In this document: in pieces, positions 1-9,939 of the stretch
Position numbering within the stretch: position 1 is the first letter of the stretch
Layout of the letters: each line of letters opens with the position of its first letter
NCBI RefSeq assembly: GCF_000743575.1
Contig: NZ_JQGC01000013.1
Coordinates: forward strand, 101,207-165,206
DNA from: Devosia riboflavina
GTDB taxonomy: Bacteria > Pseudomonadota > Alphaproteobacteria > Rhizobiales > Devosiaceae
Direction: 5' to 3'
DNA: 64,000 nucleotides
The notes under the pieces: generated by a model
What the model was told of the DNA's origin: nothing
The model's database searches: none
What the model saw: only the letters and a program-made list of their open reading frames with translations
Made by a program: the position numbers and the translations under genes

Positions 1-734
1 TCTTCGGCGAACAGCCGCGCCCGCTCCTTGTAGTCGGCCACGCGCTTTTCATCGCCATTGGCGAGTTTTGCGTAGATCAGCCCATAAAAGTGCATGGCGA
101 AGGGAATGTAGTGGTCGATCCGTCTGACATTGCCGTCGCGATACCAGCCGTCACCGAGGTAAAAGCCCTCCAGCTCCTTGAGGAAGGTATCGGTATAGGA
201 GCGATCGAATTCGACGCCGCACTGTTCGAGCCCGAGATCGACGAGGATGCGGAAGAACTTCCAGTTATTGTCGGCATATTCGAATTTGCGCGTGTGCTTC
301 AAATAGGCGGCCAGATTGTCCTTCGCCCTTTGCGGCAGCGGATCCCACACCAGATGCGGCAGCATCTTCATGGTGAAGCCGATGGCCGCCAGTTCCACCA
401 TGCGCTGGTCGATGCCGTTCACCGTGCCCCAATATTCCGGATGCTCGGGATCGGTGCCATTGGCGAGACCCTGGCGATAAAGCTCCCAATGCTCGAAATC
501 CCCGCCCCCCGCCGCCAGCGGCGTCAGCCCCCAGAGCGGACGCGCAAAGCCTTCAAGGTCAGCCGCCGCCCGATCAAAATGCGCCCCGGCCCCATCGAGC
601 CGCACGCGCGCCGAGCCCTCGGAGAAATAAGGCAGCAACGGCGTGAAAAGATCGCGAAGCCCTTTTTCGACATCGTCACGCGTCTTGAGCGGGTTACCGA
701 AGAGCGGATTGGCTGTAGCCGGATCGTAAGTCAT
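1..734 (-). CDS. DUF2264 family protein, 3' end cut by window edge
   Basis: The reverse frame is open from an ATG at 734 to the window edge (about 244 codons seen) and reads MTYDPATANPLFGNPLKTR at the start. The composition (many aromatic residues, motifs such as EYWGTVNGIDQRMVE, FEYADNNWKFFRILVD and GDGWYRDGNVRRIDHYIPFAM) matches my knowledge of DUF2264 proteins, which have an alpha/alpha-toroid-like fold and are commonly found in polysaccharide-degradation loci; their exact reaction is not settled. The start lies 1 base after the stop of the upstream ABC ATPase, so it is the last visible gene of the same operon. It is probably cytoplasmic, since no signal peptide is seen. The stop codon and C-terminus lie to the left of the window. 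I am fairly sure of the family, not of the substrate. Confidence 0.8.
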   Translation of the reverse strand, partial: MTYDPATANPLFGNPLKTRDDVEKGLRDLFTPLLPYFSEGSARVRLDGAGAHFDRAAADLEGFARPLWGLTPLAAGGGDFEHWELYRQGLANGTDPEHPEYWGTVNGIDQRMVELAAIGFTMKMLPHLVWDPLPQRAKDNLAAYLKHTRKFEYADNNWKFFRILVDLGLEQCGVEFDRSYTDTFLKELEGFYLGDGWYRDGNVRRIDHYIPFAMHFYGLIYAKLANGDEKRVADYKERARLFAE

Positions 735-735
735 T

Positions 736-1766
<1,031 letters not shown>

Positions 1767-1770
<4 letters not shown>

Positions 1771-2783
1771 ACGAGCGCCTCCTCTTTCGTATGCGTGAGG
1801 AGATGGCAGCGCGCCATATGGCCTTCGCTGACCTGTGTGCGCTCCGGCCGCGTCCCGGCACAGGGCCCAAAGGCATGCGGGCAGCGGCTGGTGAACGAGC
1901 AGCCAACCGGCCGATCCTTCGGCGAGGGCACCGTGCCCTTGATCGGCTGCAGCCGCACGCGATCCGCCTTGCGCTGCAATTGCGGCACCGAGCTCATCAG
2001 CGCCTGCGTATAGGGATGTTTTGGAGTCTTGAAGACTTCAAACACATCACCCTGCTCCACCACATCGCCGAGATACATCACCGCAATATCGTCGGCGATT
2101 TCGGCCACGACCCCGAGGTCATGGGTGATGAACAGCATGGCCATGCCAAAATCGTCCTGTAGCTGCCGCAGGAGGTCCAGAATCTGTGCCTGCGTCGTAA
2201 CGTCGAGTGCCGTCGTCGGCTCATCGGCAATGAGCAGTTTCGGGGTACAAGCGAGCGCCATGGCGATCATGGCGCGCTGCCTGAGCCCACCCGAAAGCTC
2301 GAATGGATAGGCATTGGCCCGATCCCGCGCCCCCGGTACGCCCACCTGGTCGAGTAGCGCAATCGTGCGCTCCCGAGCCTGCTTGGGCTTGAGCCCTTCA
2401 TGTAGCACGATGATCTCGTCGATCTGGTTGCCGATCGTGTGGACCGGCGAAAGCGAGCTCATCGGCTCCTGGAAGATCATCGAAATCTGCGCACCGCGAA
2501 TAGAGCGCATGGCGGTGCTGTCGGGTTTCAGCCGGGCAATATCGACCTGCCCGTCGCGCCCGTCATAGACGATCTCGCCGGTCCGAATATCGGCATTCTT
2601 GTCGAGGAGCCGCAACACGGCCCGCGCCGTCACCGATTTGCCGCAGCCGCTTTCACCCACAAGCGCCAGCGTCTTGCCCGGCGTGAGGGTCAGGTCCACC
2701 TGCCGCACCGCCTCGATATCGGGCTCGTCCGGCGAGGTGAAGACGATGGACATGTCATTGATGGAAAGGAGGGGCTTGGTCAT
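1767..2783 (-). CDS. Oligopeptide/oligosaccharide ABC transporter ATPase (DppD/OppD type)
   Basis: 338 residues from the ATG at 2783, chosen because an AGGAG ribosome-binding site sits about 9 bases upstream; an upstream ATG at 2819 would overlap the permease gene and adds a non-conserved leader. Visible: Walker A GESGCGKS at 43-50, [10 protein letters not shown], signature LSGGLRQR, Walker [13 protein letters not shown], the H-loop FITHD, and the C-terminal [10 protein letters not shown] / GPC cysteine motif of the oligo_HPY domain. First of the two ATPase subunits of the importer; it follows the DppC-like permease and overlaps the next ATPase gene by 4 bases. Signature LSGGLRQR (L instead of Q) is common in the DppD half. 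Confidence 0.92.
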
Positions 2784-2808
2784 GCCAGGCACTCCTGAAG
2801 TTGGAAAA

Positions 2809-3945
2809 TTATCGGCCATGAGGATCAGCGGCGTCACGAAGGCCGTCCCCGAAGAAGTTGAGCGAGAGGATCACGATCACCACGCAGACACCCGGAGCCA
2901 GCAGCCACGGCGCCGTCGCCAGCGTGCGGATATTCTGCGCTTCCTGCAGCAGCGTGCCCCAACTCACGATCGGCGGCTGCAGCCCGAGCCCGAGGAAGGA
3001 CAGCGCCGTCTCCGCCAGGATCATGCCGGGAATAGCCAGCGTCGCCGCCGCAATGATGTGGCTGGTAAAGCTCGGCACCATATGCCGCGTCACGATGCGC
3101 CAATCGCTGGCCCCATCGAGCTGCGCCGCGGTGACAAAATCTTCCGTCCGCAGCGACAGGAAGCGCCCGCGCACCACACGCGCCAGCTCGGTCCAGCCGA
3201 TCAGCGAGAGAATGATGGTGATGGCAAAGTAGGTCTGGAGCGCACTCCAATCCTTCGGCAACGCCGCCGCAAGGCCCAGCCAGAGCGGAATGGTCGGCAT
3301 CGAGCGGATGAATTCGACCACGCGCATCACCGAGCTGTCGAACCAGCCGCCATAATAGCCGGCGAACCCGCCGATCACGATGCCGAAGAAGAGGCTCAGC
3401 GTCACCCCGGCAAGACCGATGGACAGCGAAATGCGCGTGCCATGGATGAGACGGCTCAGCATGTCGCGGCCCAACCGGTCAGCGCCCAGCACATAGAAGG
3501 GATCGCGCGGATTCTCGACGCCCATGAACTTTATCGACATCGGAATGAACCCGGCGAGATAATAGGGCTCGGACGGGGCAAAGAACTGCACCGGAATGAT
3601 CACTTCCGGATCAATCACGAAACTGCGGCGCATTGCCTTGGGATCGACCTCGGTCTTGTAGCCGTTCACATGCGGCTGGAAGGCCCAGCCGCCATCTTCC
3701 GTGGCCACGATGAACTGCAACCCCTGCGGCGGCGCATAGGTATAGCGCGCGCTATAGGCCGACGGATCGGTCGGCGCGAGGAACTCGGCAAAGGCCGCCA
3801 CCAGATAGAAAAACACCACGATCCACAGGCTGACCACCGCCAACTGGTGGCGCTTGAAGCGCCGCCACATCAGGGCAAGTTGGGATTCCCGCTTGAGCTT
3901 GGCCGGCGCGACATGCCCCGCCGGAACAACCGTATCGACGGCCAT
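2809..3945 (-). CDS. ABC transporter permease (DppC/OppC type)
   Basis: 378 residues from the ATG at 3945, which has GGGAG about 9 bases upstream and lies 1 base after the stop of the DppB-like gene; another ATG at 3960 has no good ribosome-binding site. An N-terminal OppC_N-like membrane segment (VVSLWIVVFFYLVAAF, about 35-50) is followed by a roughly 100-residue periplasmic stretch, then the conserved DRLGRDMLSRL motif and the binding-protein-dependent permease core with the EAA-type loop (GASDWRIVTRHMVP). At 378 residues it is longer than the usual 280-310, because of an enlarged loop between the first membrane segment and the core; this longer form is seen in oligosaccharide-type members of the family. 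Inner membrane, partner of the next gene. Confidence 0.9.
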   Translation of the reverse strand: MAVDTVVPAGHVAPAKLKRESQLALMWRRFKRHQLAVVSLWIVVFFYLVAAFAEFLAPTDPSAYSARYTYAPPQGLQFIVATEDGGWAFQPHVNGYKTEVDPKAMRRSFVIDPEVIIPVQFFAPSEPYYLAGFIPMSIKFMGVENPRDPFYVLGADRLGRDMLSRLIHGTRISLSIGLAGVTLSLFFGIVIGGFAGYYGGWFDSSVMRVVEFIRSMPTIPLWLGLAAALPKDWSALQTYFAITIILSLIGWTELARVVRGRFLSLRTEDFVTAAQLDGASDWRIVTRHMVPSFTSHIIAAATLAIPGMILAETALSFLGLGLQPPIVSWGTLLQEAQNIRTLATAPWLLAPGVCVVIVILSLNFFGDGLRDAADPHGR

Positions 3946-3946
3946 G

Positions 3947-4939
3947 TCACTTACTCCCATAGCGAATTCGGGGGTCGATCCAGGCCAATAAGAGGTCCGA
4001 GATCAGGGTGCCGATGACGGTGAGCACACCGAGCAGCATGATGATGGCGCCTGCCAGATACATGTCTTGCGAGGTCAACGAGCGCAGCAGCAGCGGCCCG
4101 GCCGTCGGCAGGTTGAGCACCACCGACACGATCACCGAACTCGACACCAGCGCCGGCAGCAGCCAGCCAATGGTGGAGACGAGTGGATTGAGCGCCACGC
4201 GCACGGGATATTTGAGGACGACCTTCCATTCCGGCAGGCCCTTGGCCCGGGCCGTCGTCACATAGGGCTTTTTCAACTCATCGAGCAGATTGGCGCGCAG
4301 GATGCGGATCAGTTCCGCGGTGCCTGCCGTCGCCAAAACCAGGATCGGCGCCCAGGCATGCGAGAAGAAGTCCCAGAGCCGCGGCAGGCTCCAGCGCGCA
4401 TTCTCGAATTCGGAGGAAAAGAGCCCGCCGATCGTCGTGCCGAACCAGACGAAGCTGAGATACATCAAGAGCAGCGCGAGCAGGAAATTGGGAATGGCGA
4501 GGCCGATAAAGCCGGCCACGGTCGCCAGATAATCGCCCAGCGAATACTTCTTCACCGCCACATAGATGCCGATGGGCAGGGCGATGAACCACATCACCAG
4601 CACGGCGAGGCCCTCGACGAGAATGGAATTGCCCAGGCGTCCCCAGATCAGGGTCGTCACCGGCGCTTTCCATTCAAAGCTCTGGCCGAAATCGCCGCGG
4701 CCGAGAATGCCGGAAATCCACTTCCAGTACTGGACGATATAGGGTTCGCCGAACCCATATTGCTGGCGCAGGGCCTCGATGGTCGCCGGGTCTACCCGGT
4801 CACCATTGGAACTGAGGGTCGCAAGATAAGTGGTGAGATAATCGCCCGGCGGTAGCTGGATAATGGCGAAAGCCACGAAGCTGACGGCCCAGAGCGTAAG
4901 GACCATGGCGATGAGACGCCGGAAAACGAAACGCAGCAT
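3947..4939 (-). CDS. ABC transporter permease (DppB/OppB type)
   Basis: 330 residues, inner-membrane permease. It begins MLRFVFRRLIAMVLTLWAV, typical of DppB, has the conserved LPPGDY segment after the first membrane helix, a periplasmic region of about 90 residues, four to five further membrane helices, and the EAA loop (TTARAKGLPEWKVVLKYPVR). The C-terminus ends in the usual DPRIRYG. It is followed directly by the DppC-type gene. A 246-base non-coding stretch with a repeat element separates it from the solute-binding protein gene upstream, which may let the binding protein be made in excess of the membrane parts. Confidence 0.92.
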   Translation of the reverse strand: MLRFVFRRLIAMVLTLWAVSFVAFAIIQLPPGDYLTTYLATLSSNGDRVDPATIEALRQQYGFGEPYIVQYWKWISGILGRGDFGQSFEWKAPVTTLIWGRLGNSILVEGLAVLVMWFIALPIGIYVAVKKYSLGDYLATVAGFIGLAIPNFLLALLLMYLSFVWFGTTIGGLFSSEFENARWSLPRLWDFFSHAWAPILVLATAGTAELIRILRANLLDELKKPYVTTARAKGLPEWKVVLKYPVRVALNPLVSTIGWLLPALVSSSVIVSVVLNLPTAGPLLLRSLTSQDMYLAGAIIMLLGVLTVIGTLISDLLLAWIDPRIRYGSK

Positions 4940-5185
4940 GGGCGTCTCCTTGGTATTACGAACTCGGTGCCCCCTTCCCTCGCCCCTTGAGGGAGAGGGA
5001 CAGGATTTTCGCGTTCAGCGAAAATCCAGGGTGAGGGGCTTCGAACCGTCCTCTGGCAAATCGCTCCGGCGGAGTGATTTGAGGTGAAAAGGCCATGAGA
5101 GCTACGCTCGAATGGCCCTCCGCAGAGGAGCCTTTTAAGCGCCCCCGCGGCCCTGGGGAGGGGTCGCGAGGGGCCGGGAGGGACC
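4940..5185. repeat. Intergenic repeat-like element with hairpin between binding-protein and permease genes
   Basis: The 246-base gap holds a perfect 9-base inverted repeat GATTTTCGC / GCGAAAATC (5004-5012 and 5018-5026, loop GTTCA) flanked by GCCCCTTGAGGG on one side and GTGAGGGGC on the other, so a longer imperfect stem can form. The composition (CCCTC and GAGGG tracts) resembles short interspersed palindromic elements that I recall from alphaproteobacterial intergenic regions. It lies just after the solute-binding-protein stop, where such hairpins often protect the upstream mRNA. No reading frame in the gap looks coding. Confidence 0.5.
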
Positions 5186-7093
5186 CTATTCCTGGGCGAA
5201 ATACCACTGGAACGGGTCGTAGGGCGCCGGGGTCGGGAACAGATAGGCGTGCAGCATCGGTTCTGCGATGTTCCGCATATTGTTCTTGGCGATGTAGTAG
5301 CCATTGCCGGGCAGGCTGACACCGATCACCGGAAAGTTCTCCTTGGCGATGGCGAGGATCTGCTTCATCAACTCGTTGCGCGCTTCGGGAGCACCTTCGC
5401 TGCGCAGCTGGTTATAGAGGTCCATCTGTTCCTTGGCCCAGTCAGCCGGCTCTTCGGCGATTTCCGGATTGGAGCCATTGTACCAGGCCTGCCAGCGGAA
5501 GGCCCAGACGCTTTCCGGATTGGCCGGGAAGTAGTAGCGCGGCTCCTGCACCACATCGAGGCCACCATCGCCCTGCCAGATCTGGGCATCGTAGTCACCC
5601 AGCGGCCGCTTGTCGTAATAGAGCGTGCGGTCGATATTGTTGAGTTCGATATCGAGGCCACCGGCTTCGAGCTGGAGCTGCAGCAGCTCCATCATGTCCA
5701 CCCATTCCGAACGGAACGAGGAGATGATGTCGATGGTGATCTTGAGCGGTGTGCCGTCGGCAAAGGTATAGAAGTCGCCACTCCTAACGAGGCCCGCCGC
5801 CTCGAAGGCAGCAGCGGCTGCATCGGCGTCGAACTCGGCATATTGCTTGGCCATTTCCTCGTCATAGAACGGGGATTCCGGGCGGGGCGCGGCCTGGAAG
5901 GGTTCGCCCTGGCCGGTAAAGATCACGTCGATGATTTCCTGCCGGTCGATCAGGTGGCTGACCCCGATACGGAAATCCTTGTTCTGGAACAGCTCGCGAC
6001 GCTTCTCGTCCACATGATTCATGTTGAACTGCAACATGAGCGTGTTCATGGTCGAGGGAATGTTTTCGCCGAGGCGATAGTCGCCAGCCTCCTGCCCATC
6101 GAAGAAGATCGGCTGGTTGGCAACGGTGGCGATATGGCGATCCTGGAAGTCGATCTCGCCATTGAGCGCCATGAGCGTGATTTCTTCGAGCGAGTCCGAA
6201 ACACGCATTTCCAGCCGGTCGATATAGGGTAGCTGATTGCCCTCGGTATCGACCTTCCAATAGTAGGGGTTGCGCACGAACGTGGTGCGGGTCGCGTCGC
6301 CGGTCAGCGGCTCCTCGATCATCCAGGCACTCATGAAGGGCAGCTCGGGATTGGCGAAGCGGATGGTTTCCGTCGCCCAGGAGCAGCGATTGCCCATCCA
6401 CAGTTCCCAGGTCTCAAAACCGGCAGCCTTGGCTTCCTCGGCCGCATTCGGATTGTACTTGGGGTAGAACTGGCTGCAATAATCCTTGCTGAGAGACACC
6501 AGCGTCAAGCCGTTGATGCTGGCCAGCTCGTCCATGATCACGCCATTGGGCTTCTCGAAGACCAGGCTGAACGAGGTGTCGTCGATGACTTCGACCTTCA
6601 CCGGATTGTTCGGGTTCTTGATGAAAGTGCCGGCGCCATAGGTCGGCTCGCTCATCAGTTCGACCGCGAAGGCAATGTCGGCACTGGTAAAGGGCGTGCC
6701 ATTGTTCCACTTCAGCCCTTCACGCAGCTTGAACGTGAAGGTGCGGGAATCCTCGCTGACTTCCCAGCTCTCGGCCAGGTTCGGAATGATTTCTTTCCAT
6801 TCGCGGTCATAGCGAACGAGCCCGTCATAGGCGACGGTGCGGCCGATCCAGGCATTGTCGAGGCCGCCGCGCAGGGCGCTGTGCCAGGTGCCGCCATAGG
6901 TGCCGACGCTTTCGACCGGCGTGATGACAAGCGGATTGGCTGGCAGGCGCTCGGCAACTGGCGGCAATTCACCGCTGGCAACCGCCGCGTCCAGCACGGG
7001 CGATTGCTGCTGCGCCCATACCGGTCCGGCCGCGGCCATCATGGCCGCAATGGCCACGGCTCCGGTCAAACCAAGAGAAAAGTTCTTTCCCAT
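5186..7093 (-). CDS. ABC transporter solute-binding protein, family 5 (oligosaccharide/peptide)
   Basis: 635 residues from the ATG at 7093, with GGGAGG 8-9 bases upstream; longer starts add a non-conserved leader. A signal peptide is visible, with cleavage likely at VWA|QQQ (about 27/28). The body has SBP_bac_5 features: LVRYDREWKEIIPNLAESWEV, FTFKLREGLKWNNGTPFTSADIAFAVE. It is about 100 residues longer than classical dipeptide-binding proteins, as in the cellobiose/oligosaccharide-binding members of the family. Acts in the periplasm and delivers substrate to the two permeases encoded downstream. Expression is likely under the LacI regulator encoded upstream, because palindromic TTGCGCAA sites lie about 380 bases before the start. 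The exact sugar cannot be read from sequence. Confidence 0.9.
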   Translation of the reverse strand: MGKNFSLGLTGAVAIAAMMAAAGPVWAQQQSPVLDAAVASGELPPVAERLPANPLVITPVESVGTYGGTWHSALRGGLDNAWIGRTVAYDGLVRYDREWKEIIPNLAESWEVSEDSRTFTFKLREGLKWNNGTPFTSADIAFAVELMSEPTYGAGTFIKNPNNPVKVEVIDDTSFSLVFEKPNGVIMDELASINGLTLVSLSKDYCSQFYPKYNPNAAEEAKAAGFETWELWMGNRCSWATETIRFANPELPFMSAWMIEEPLTGDATRTTFVRNPYYWKVDTEGNQLPYIDRLEMRVSDSLEEITLMALNGEIDFQDRHIATVANQPIFFDGQEAGDYRLGENIPSTMNTLMLQFNMNHVDEKRRELFQNKDFRIGVSHLIDRQEIIDVIFTGQGEPFQAAPRPESPFYDEEMAKQYAEFDADAAAAAFEAAGLVRSGDFYTFADGTPLKITIDIISSFRSEWVDMMELLQLQLEAGGLDIELNNIDRTLYYDKRPLGDYDAQIWQGDGGLDVVQEPRYYFPANPESVWAFRWQAWYNGSNPEIAEEPADWAKEQMDLYNQLRSEGAPEARNELMKQILAIAKENFPVIGVSLPGNGYYIAKNNMRNIAEPMLHAYLFPTPAPYDPFQWYFAQE

Positions 7094-7469
7094 ACATAGT
7101 CCTCCCATTTCCGGGGTCATCCCCGGCAATCACATTCGGCCGGCCGCTTCCTCGGCAGCTCGACCACGATTGTATTCCGCCCAAAGGACGGCACTCCCGC
7201 TCAGGCGAGCGGCGAGATAGCGATGGCAGGGCTCACGCTCCGGCAGCGATGCCGAAAGCCAAAAGCCTTGCCCATGAGTCGATTTCCGGGATGCGACCAA
7301 GCAGTGAACGGCCCGCTGGCGGATGCTGCCAGCAGCACCTCCCGCACCGGTTCCGCATGCCACTGCAAAAGAGTCACCAATTCCCCTCCCAGGTTACGCT
7401 CGATGCCAACAGTCTGCTAACCGCAGCCGTCCTTTGTGTCACCGAACGCATGCAACGCTATGCACAATC

Positions 7470-7496
7470 TTGCGCAAATTCAAGTAATTTGCGCAT
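7470..7496. promoter_or_regulatory. Candidate paired LacI-family operators
   Basis: TTGCGCAA at 7470-7477 and TTGCGCAT at 7489-7496 both have the CG-centred palindrome typical of LacI/GalR operators; their centres are 19 bases apart, close to two helical turns. Together the arms form a perfect 10-base inverted repeat (7471-7480 and 7486-7495). More half-sites follow to 7535. They lie upstream of the solute-binding-protein gene and near the LacI-type gene, so autogenous control of the locus is the likely reading. Confidence 0.5.
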
Positions 7497-7665
7497 TTCA
7501 TGCAAATTACGCAATATTGCGGGAATTGCATTGTAGAACGAAGCGGATAGCCCCGGCTGAACCGCGCAAAACTGCGTATTTTCCGACATGGCAGGAGAAA
7601 AAGTTTCGCGTGGGAGGCTTTACCGCCGGGGCCGAGCGGCACCCAAAACCATCCCGACGATCGTC

Positions 7666-7750
7666 ACCACCGGATTTGTTCCCGGTGGTCAATGCCATCC
7701 GCAGGATGGCTGGCCGTCCCGAGAAGGATTGCCGGGACAAGCCCGGCAAT
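7666..7750. repeat. Cluster of three short palindromes
   Basis: Three perfect hairpins in 85 bases: ACCACCGG/CCGGTGGT (7666-7673, 7682-7689), GCCATCC-GCA-GGATGGC (7694-7710) and ATTGCCGGG-ACAAG-CCCGGCAAT (7728-7750). None has a T-run in either direction, so they are not standard terminators. The third has the look of the ATTGCCGGGACAAGCCCGG palindromes I recall as scattered in alphaproteobacterial genomes. They lie just past the stop of the LacI-type gene and may stabilise its mRNA end. Confidence 0.45.
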
Positions 7751-7790
7751 GAGGCCACTCGCGGTCAGCTATGAGCTTGGCCCTGAAGGC

Positions 7791-8795
7791 TCACTCAATC
7801 CGATGAACCGTCTCGCCCTCGACCAGCGTCAGCCCGATCTCCAGGTGCTGCACCGCCCGTTCGCCGTCCATCTGCTGGGACAGCAGACGCACGACGCCAC
7901 GGCCGATCGCCTCGCGATCCACCCGCACCGTGCTGAGCCGAGGGCTGGCCATGCCGGCAATGGGCAGATCGTCAAATCCCATCAGCGAAAAATTCTTCGG
8001 CAGGGGAGAGTCCTGCCCCAAAAGGGCATCGACCATGGACACGGCTACGCTGTCGTTCCAGCAGAACACGGCCGTCGCGTCGTACTTGCCGCTCAAGAGG
8101 CCGGACAGCAATTCCTTGCCGGAATTTTCATTGGAGATCACCACCGTGCCCATGGCATCGGGCATTGCCGCCATGGCGGCCTCGAAGCCGCGCCGCCGCT
8201 GCAGGATCGTGTGGCGGTGCCTGAACGTATAATGCACGATCTTGCGGTGCCCCGCGTCCAGCAAGTGCTGCGTCGCCATATAGGCGCCGTAGAAATTGGC
8301 CGGCGCCACCGAGCTCAGCCGCATCTGCGGGTCGACGCCATTGGCCAGCACCAGGCTGATATCGGCATCCAGCGCCCATTGCACCAGAGTATCGTCGGGG
8401 TCGATACCGGCCAGCACCAGCCCACCAGCGCCTGATTTCGCCATGTGCCGCTGCACGAAATCGAGCGTCACGTGGTCCTCGTTGACCAGCCGCACGTCGA
8501 GCACGATGCCCGCCTCCGCCGCCTGGCTGCGCATGCCTTCGACAATGCCGTGATAAAAGCTCGCAAGGCTGCCAATGGCGCCGTTGAGCGGCACCATGGC
8601 TACGGCGCGCTTGTCGAGACTGCCCACCGCCGGCACATGCTTGCTCTTGTAGCCGAGCATGCGCGCGACGCGCTGAACGTCGCGCCGCACCGCATCGCTG
8701 ATACCGATTTCATTGGCCAGCGCGCGCGACACGGTCGATACGGACACCCCGAGTTTTTCGGCGATATCGGCTTGACTGGCGCGCTTGCTGGGCAT
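7791..8795 (-). CDS. LacI/GalR family transcriptional regulator
   Basis: 334 residues. The N-terminal helix-turn-helix (about 1-25: ASQADIAEKLGVSVSTVSRAL) and hinge (RVARMLGYKSKH) are classical LacI. The rest is a periplasmic-binding-protein-like effector domain (for example FSLMGFDDLPIAGMASPRLSTVRVD near the C-terminus, the usual GFDD and P-L-T-V motifs). It sits between the ABC operon and the esterase gene on the same strand; palindromes of TTGC/GCAA type lie on both sides, so it probably represses both the uptake operon and itself until an oligosaccharide or its breakdown product binds. Start ATG at 8795 is followed directly by the helix-turn-helix, which fits the family. Confidence 0.9.
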   Translation of the reverse strand: MPSKRASQADIAEKLGVSVSTVSRALANEIGISDAVRRDVQRVARMLGYKSKHVPAVGSLDKRAVAMVPLNGAIGSLASFYHGIVEGMRSQAAEAGIVLDVRLVNEDHVTLDFVQRHMAKSGAGGLVLAGIDPDDTLVQWALDADISLVLANGVDPQMRLSSVAPANFYGAYMATQHLLDAGHRKIVHYTFRHRHTILQRRRGFEAAMAAMPDAMGTVVISNENSGKELLSGLLSGKYDATAVFCWNDSVAVSMVDALLGQDSPLPKNFSLMGFDDLPIAGMASPRLSTVRVDREAIGRGVVRLLSQQMDGERAVQHLEIGLTLVEGETVHRIE

Positions 8796-8818
8796 CTGAG
8801 AAAATCCTACTTACCCTC

Positions 8819-8835
8819 AATGCAATATTTGCATT
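8819..8835. promoter_or_regulatory. Palindrome upstream of LacI-family gene, candidate operator
   Basis: AATGCA-ATATT-TGCATT is a 6-base inverted repeat 24 bases before the LacI-type start, inside the 68-base gap after the esterase gene. It shares TTGCA/TGCAA half-sites with the sites at 7470-7535. It could serve autoregulation; no experiment supports it. Confidence 0.35.
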
Positions 8836-8863
8836 TTTTGAGTAACGCAAGTTTTCTCAAGTG

Positions 8864-9838
8864 TTAACGCATCCCGAAGCGTTCCCCGAGCCATTTCATC
8901 TGCTCGCGATCTTGGAATGGCCCGCCGCCTTCGTGGTTGTTAAACTCATATTCCACAATGGTTTTATCGGTGCCAGCGAAGGCCTGATAGGCGCCATAGA
9001 CGGTGGAGGGCGGGCAAATATCGTCCATCAGTGCCACCGAGAACAAAGCCGCTGCCTTGCTCTGCCGCGCAAAATTGACGCCGTCGAAATACCTGAGCGT
9101 TTCGAAGACCTTGGCCGACTTATCCCTGTGCTGGGCCAGATAGCGTACAATCTCGAGATAGGGATCGCGGCCGGCCGTACGCACGGCCCGCGGAAAATCG
9201 CAGAGGAATGGAACATCCGGCATCACCGCCTTGACCCGGCTATCAATCCCCGCGACCGCCAGCGCGATGCCGCCACCCTGGCTGCCGCCGCAAACGGCCA
9301 CGCGCTCGGGATCGACAAAATCCTGCGCCAACAGCATGTCGACAGCCCGCACCCCGTCGGTGAAGAGGCGGCGATAGTAATAGTCGTTCCGATCCAAAAT
9401 GCCCTTGGTCATCACGCCCGGAATGGACGAGGTCGAGCCGATCGGGTCGGCCGTCGCGCCCATGCTCCAGCTACTGCCCTGCCCGCGCGTATCCATGCGG
9501 AAATAGGCATAGCCCGAAGCCGCCCAATGCAGCAGTTCATGCGGAAAGCTGCGCCCGCCGCCATAGCCGATGAACTGCACCACCAGCGGCAGTTTTCCGT
9601 CCCGGTTCTTGGGCAGCACCAGCCAGCCTTTGACGGGATGTCCACCAAAGCCCGGAAAGGTCACGTCGAAGGCCTCGACGAGTTTCAGCGTCGTTTCGAC
9701 CGGTTCAATGTGCACCGCCCCGCCAATGCCGCGCGCCTCGCCCAAGGTCTCGGCCCAGAATGTTGAAAAATCGGCGGGAATTTCCACCGCGCTGCGATAG
9801 GCACCGAGCGCAGGGTGAACGAGATCGGGGAATGGCAC
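8864..9838 (-). CDS. Acetyl-xylan esterase / cephalosporin-C deacetylase family (CE7) esterase
   Basis: 324 residues from a GTG at 9838, chosen because the protein then begins VPFPDLVHPALGAYRSAVE as family-7 carbohydrate esterases do, with AGGAT about 8 bases upstream; a longer frame reaches 9934 but adds an unconserved leader. Catalytic motifs line up well with the family: the oxyanion stretch FIGYGGGRSFPH (about 89-100), nucleophile GGSQGGG with Ser186, acid Asp272 or Asp273 in ALMDDICPPSTV, and His302 in NNHEGGG. No signal peptide, so it acts in the cytoplasm, removing acetyl groups from imported sugars. The neighbouring oligosaccharide ABC importer, DUF2264 protein and LacI regulator fit a catabolic locus. 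Length is that of the characterised Thermotoga and Bacillus enzymes (about 320). Confidence 0.92.
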   Translation of the reverse strand: MPFPDLVHPALGAYRSAVEIPADFSTFWAETLGEARGIGGAVHIEPVETTLKLVEAFDVTFPGFGGHPVKGWLVLPKNRDGKLPLVVQFIGYGGGRSFPHELLHWAASGYAYFRMDTRGQGSSWSMGATADPIGSTSSIPGVMTKGILDRNDYYYRRLFTDGVRAVDMLLAQDFVDPERVAVCGGSQGGGIALAVAGIDSRVKAVMPDVPFLCDFPRAVRTAGRDPYLEIVRYLAQHRDKSAKVFETLRYFDGVNFARQSKAAALFSVALMDDICPPSTVYGAYQAFAGTDKTIVEYEFNNHEGGGPFQDREQMKWLGERFGMR

Positions 9839-9939
9839 GGAACGATCCTGGTATGGAAGAAACTGCCCGAGACTGCTCCCGCTGCGCGCAAATTTCCAGC
9901 CATGGCCGCACTTTGCCACAGCAATCGCGGCCATTTATC

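Larger units (their letters stand above)
7094..7790. other. 697-base intergenic region before the oligosaccharide-type ABC operon
   Basis: No convincing gene on either strand. The left part (7094-7440) should hold the operon's 5' leader and promoter; I see no clear sigma-70 hexamers. The middle (7440-7540) is AT-rich and packed with TTGC/GCAA half-sites and two TTGCGCA operators. The right part (7666-7750) holds three perfect hairpins in a row. The last gene-free bases run to the stop of the LacI-type regulator. Confidence 0.6.

Noticed and set aside
2599..4017. 472-codon plus-strand frame over the DppC-type gene
   Set aside because: His/Arg/Gln-rich antisense product typical of GC-rich coding DNA; the minus-strand permease is clear.
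7666..7750. Three hairpins as Rho-independent terminators
   Set aside because: None is followed by a T-run in either direction.
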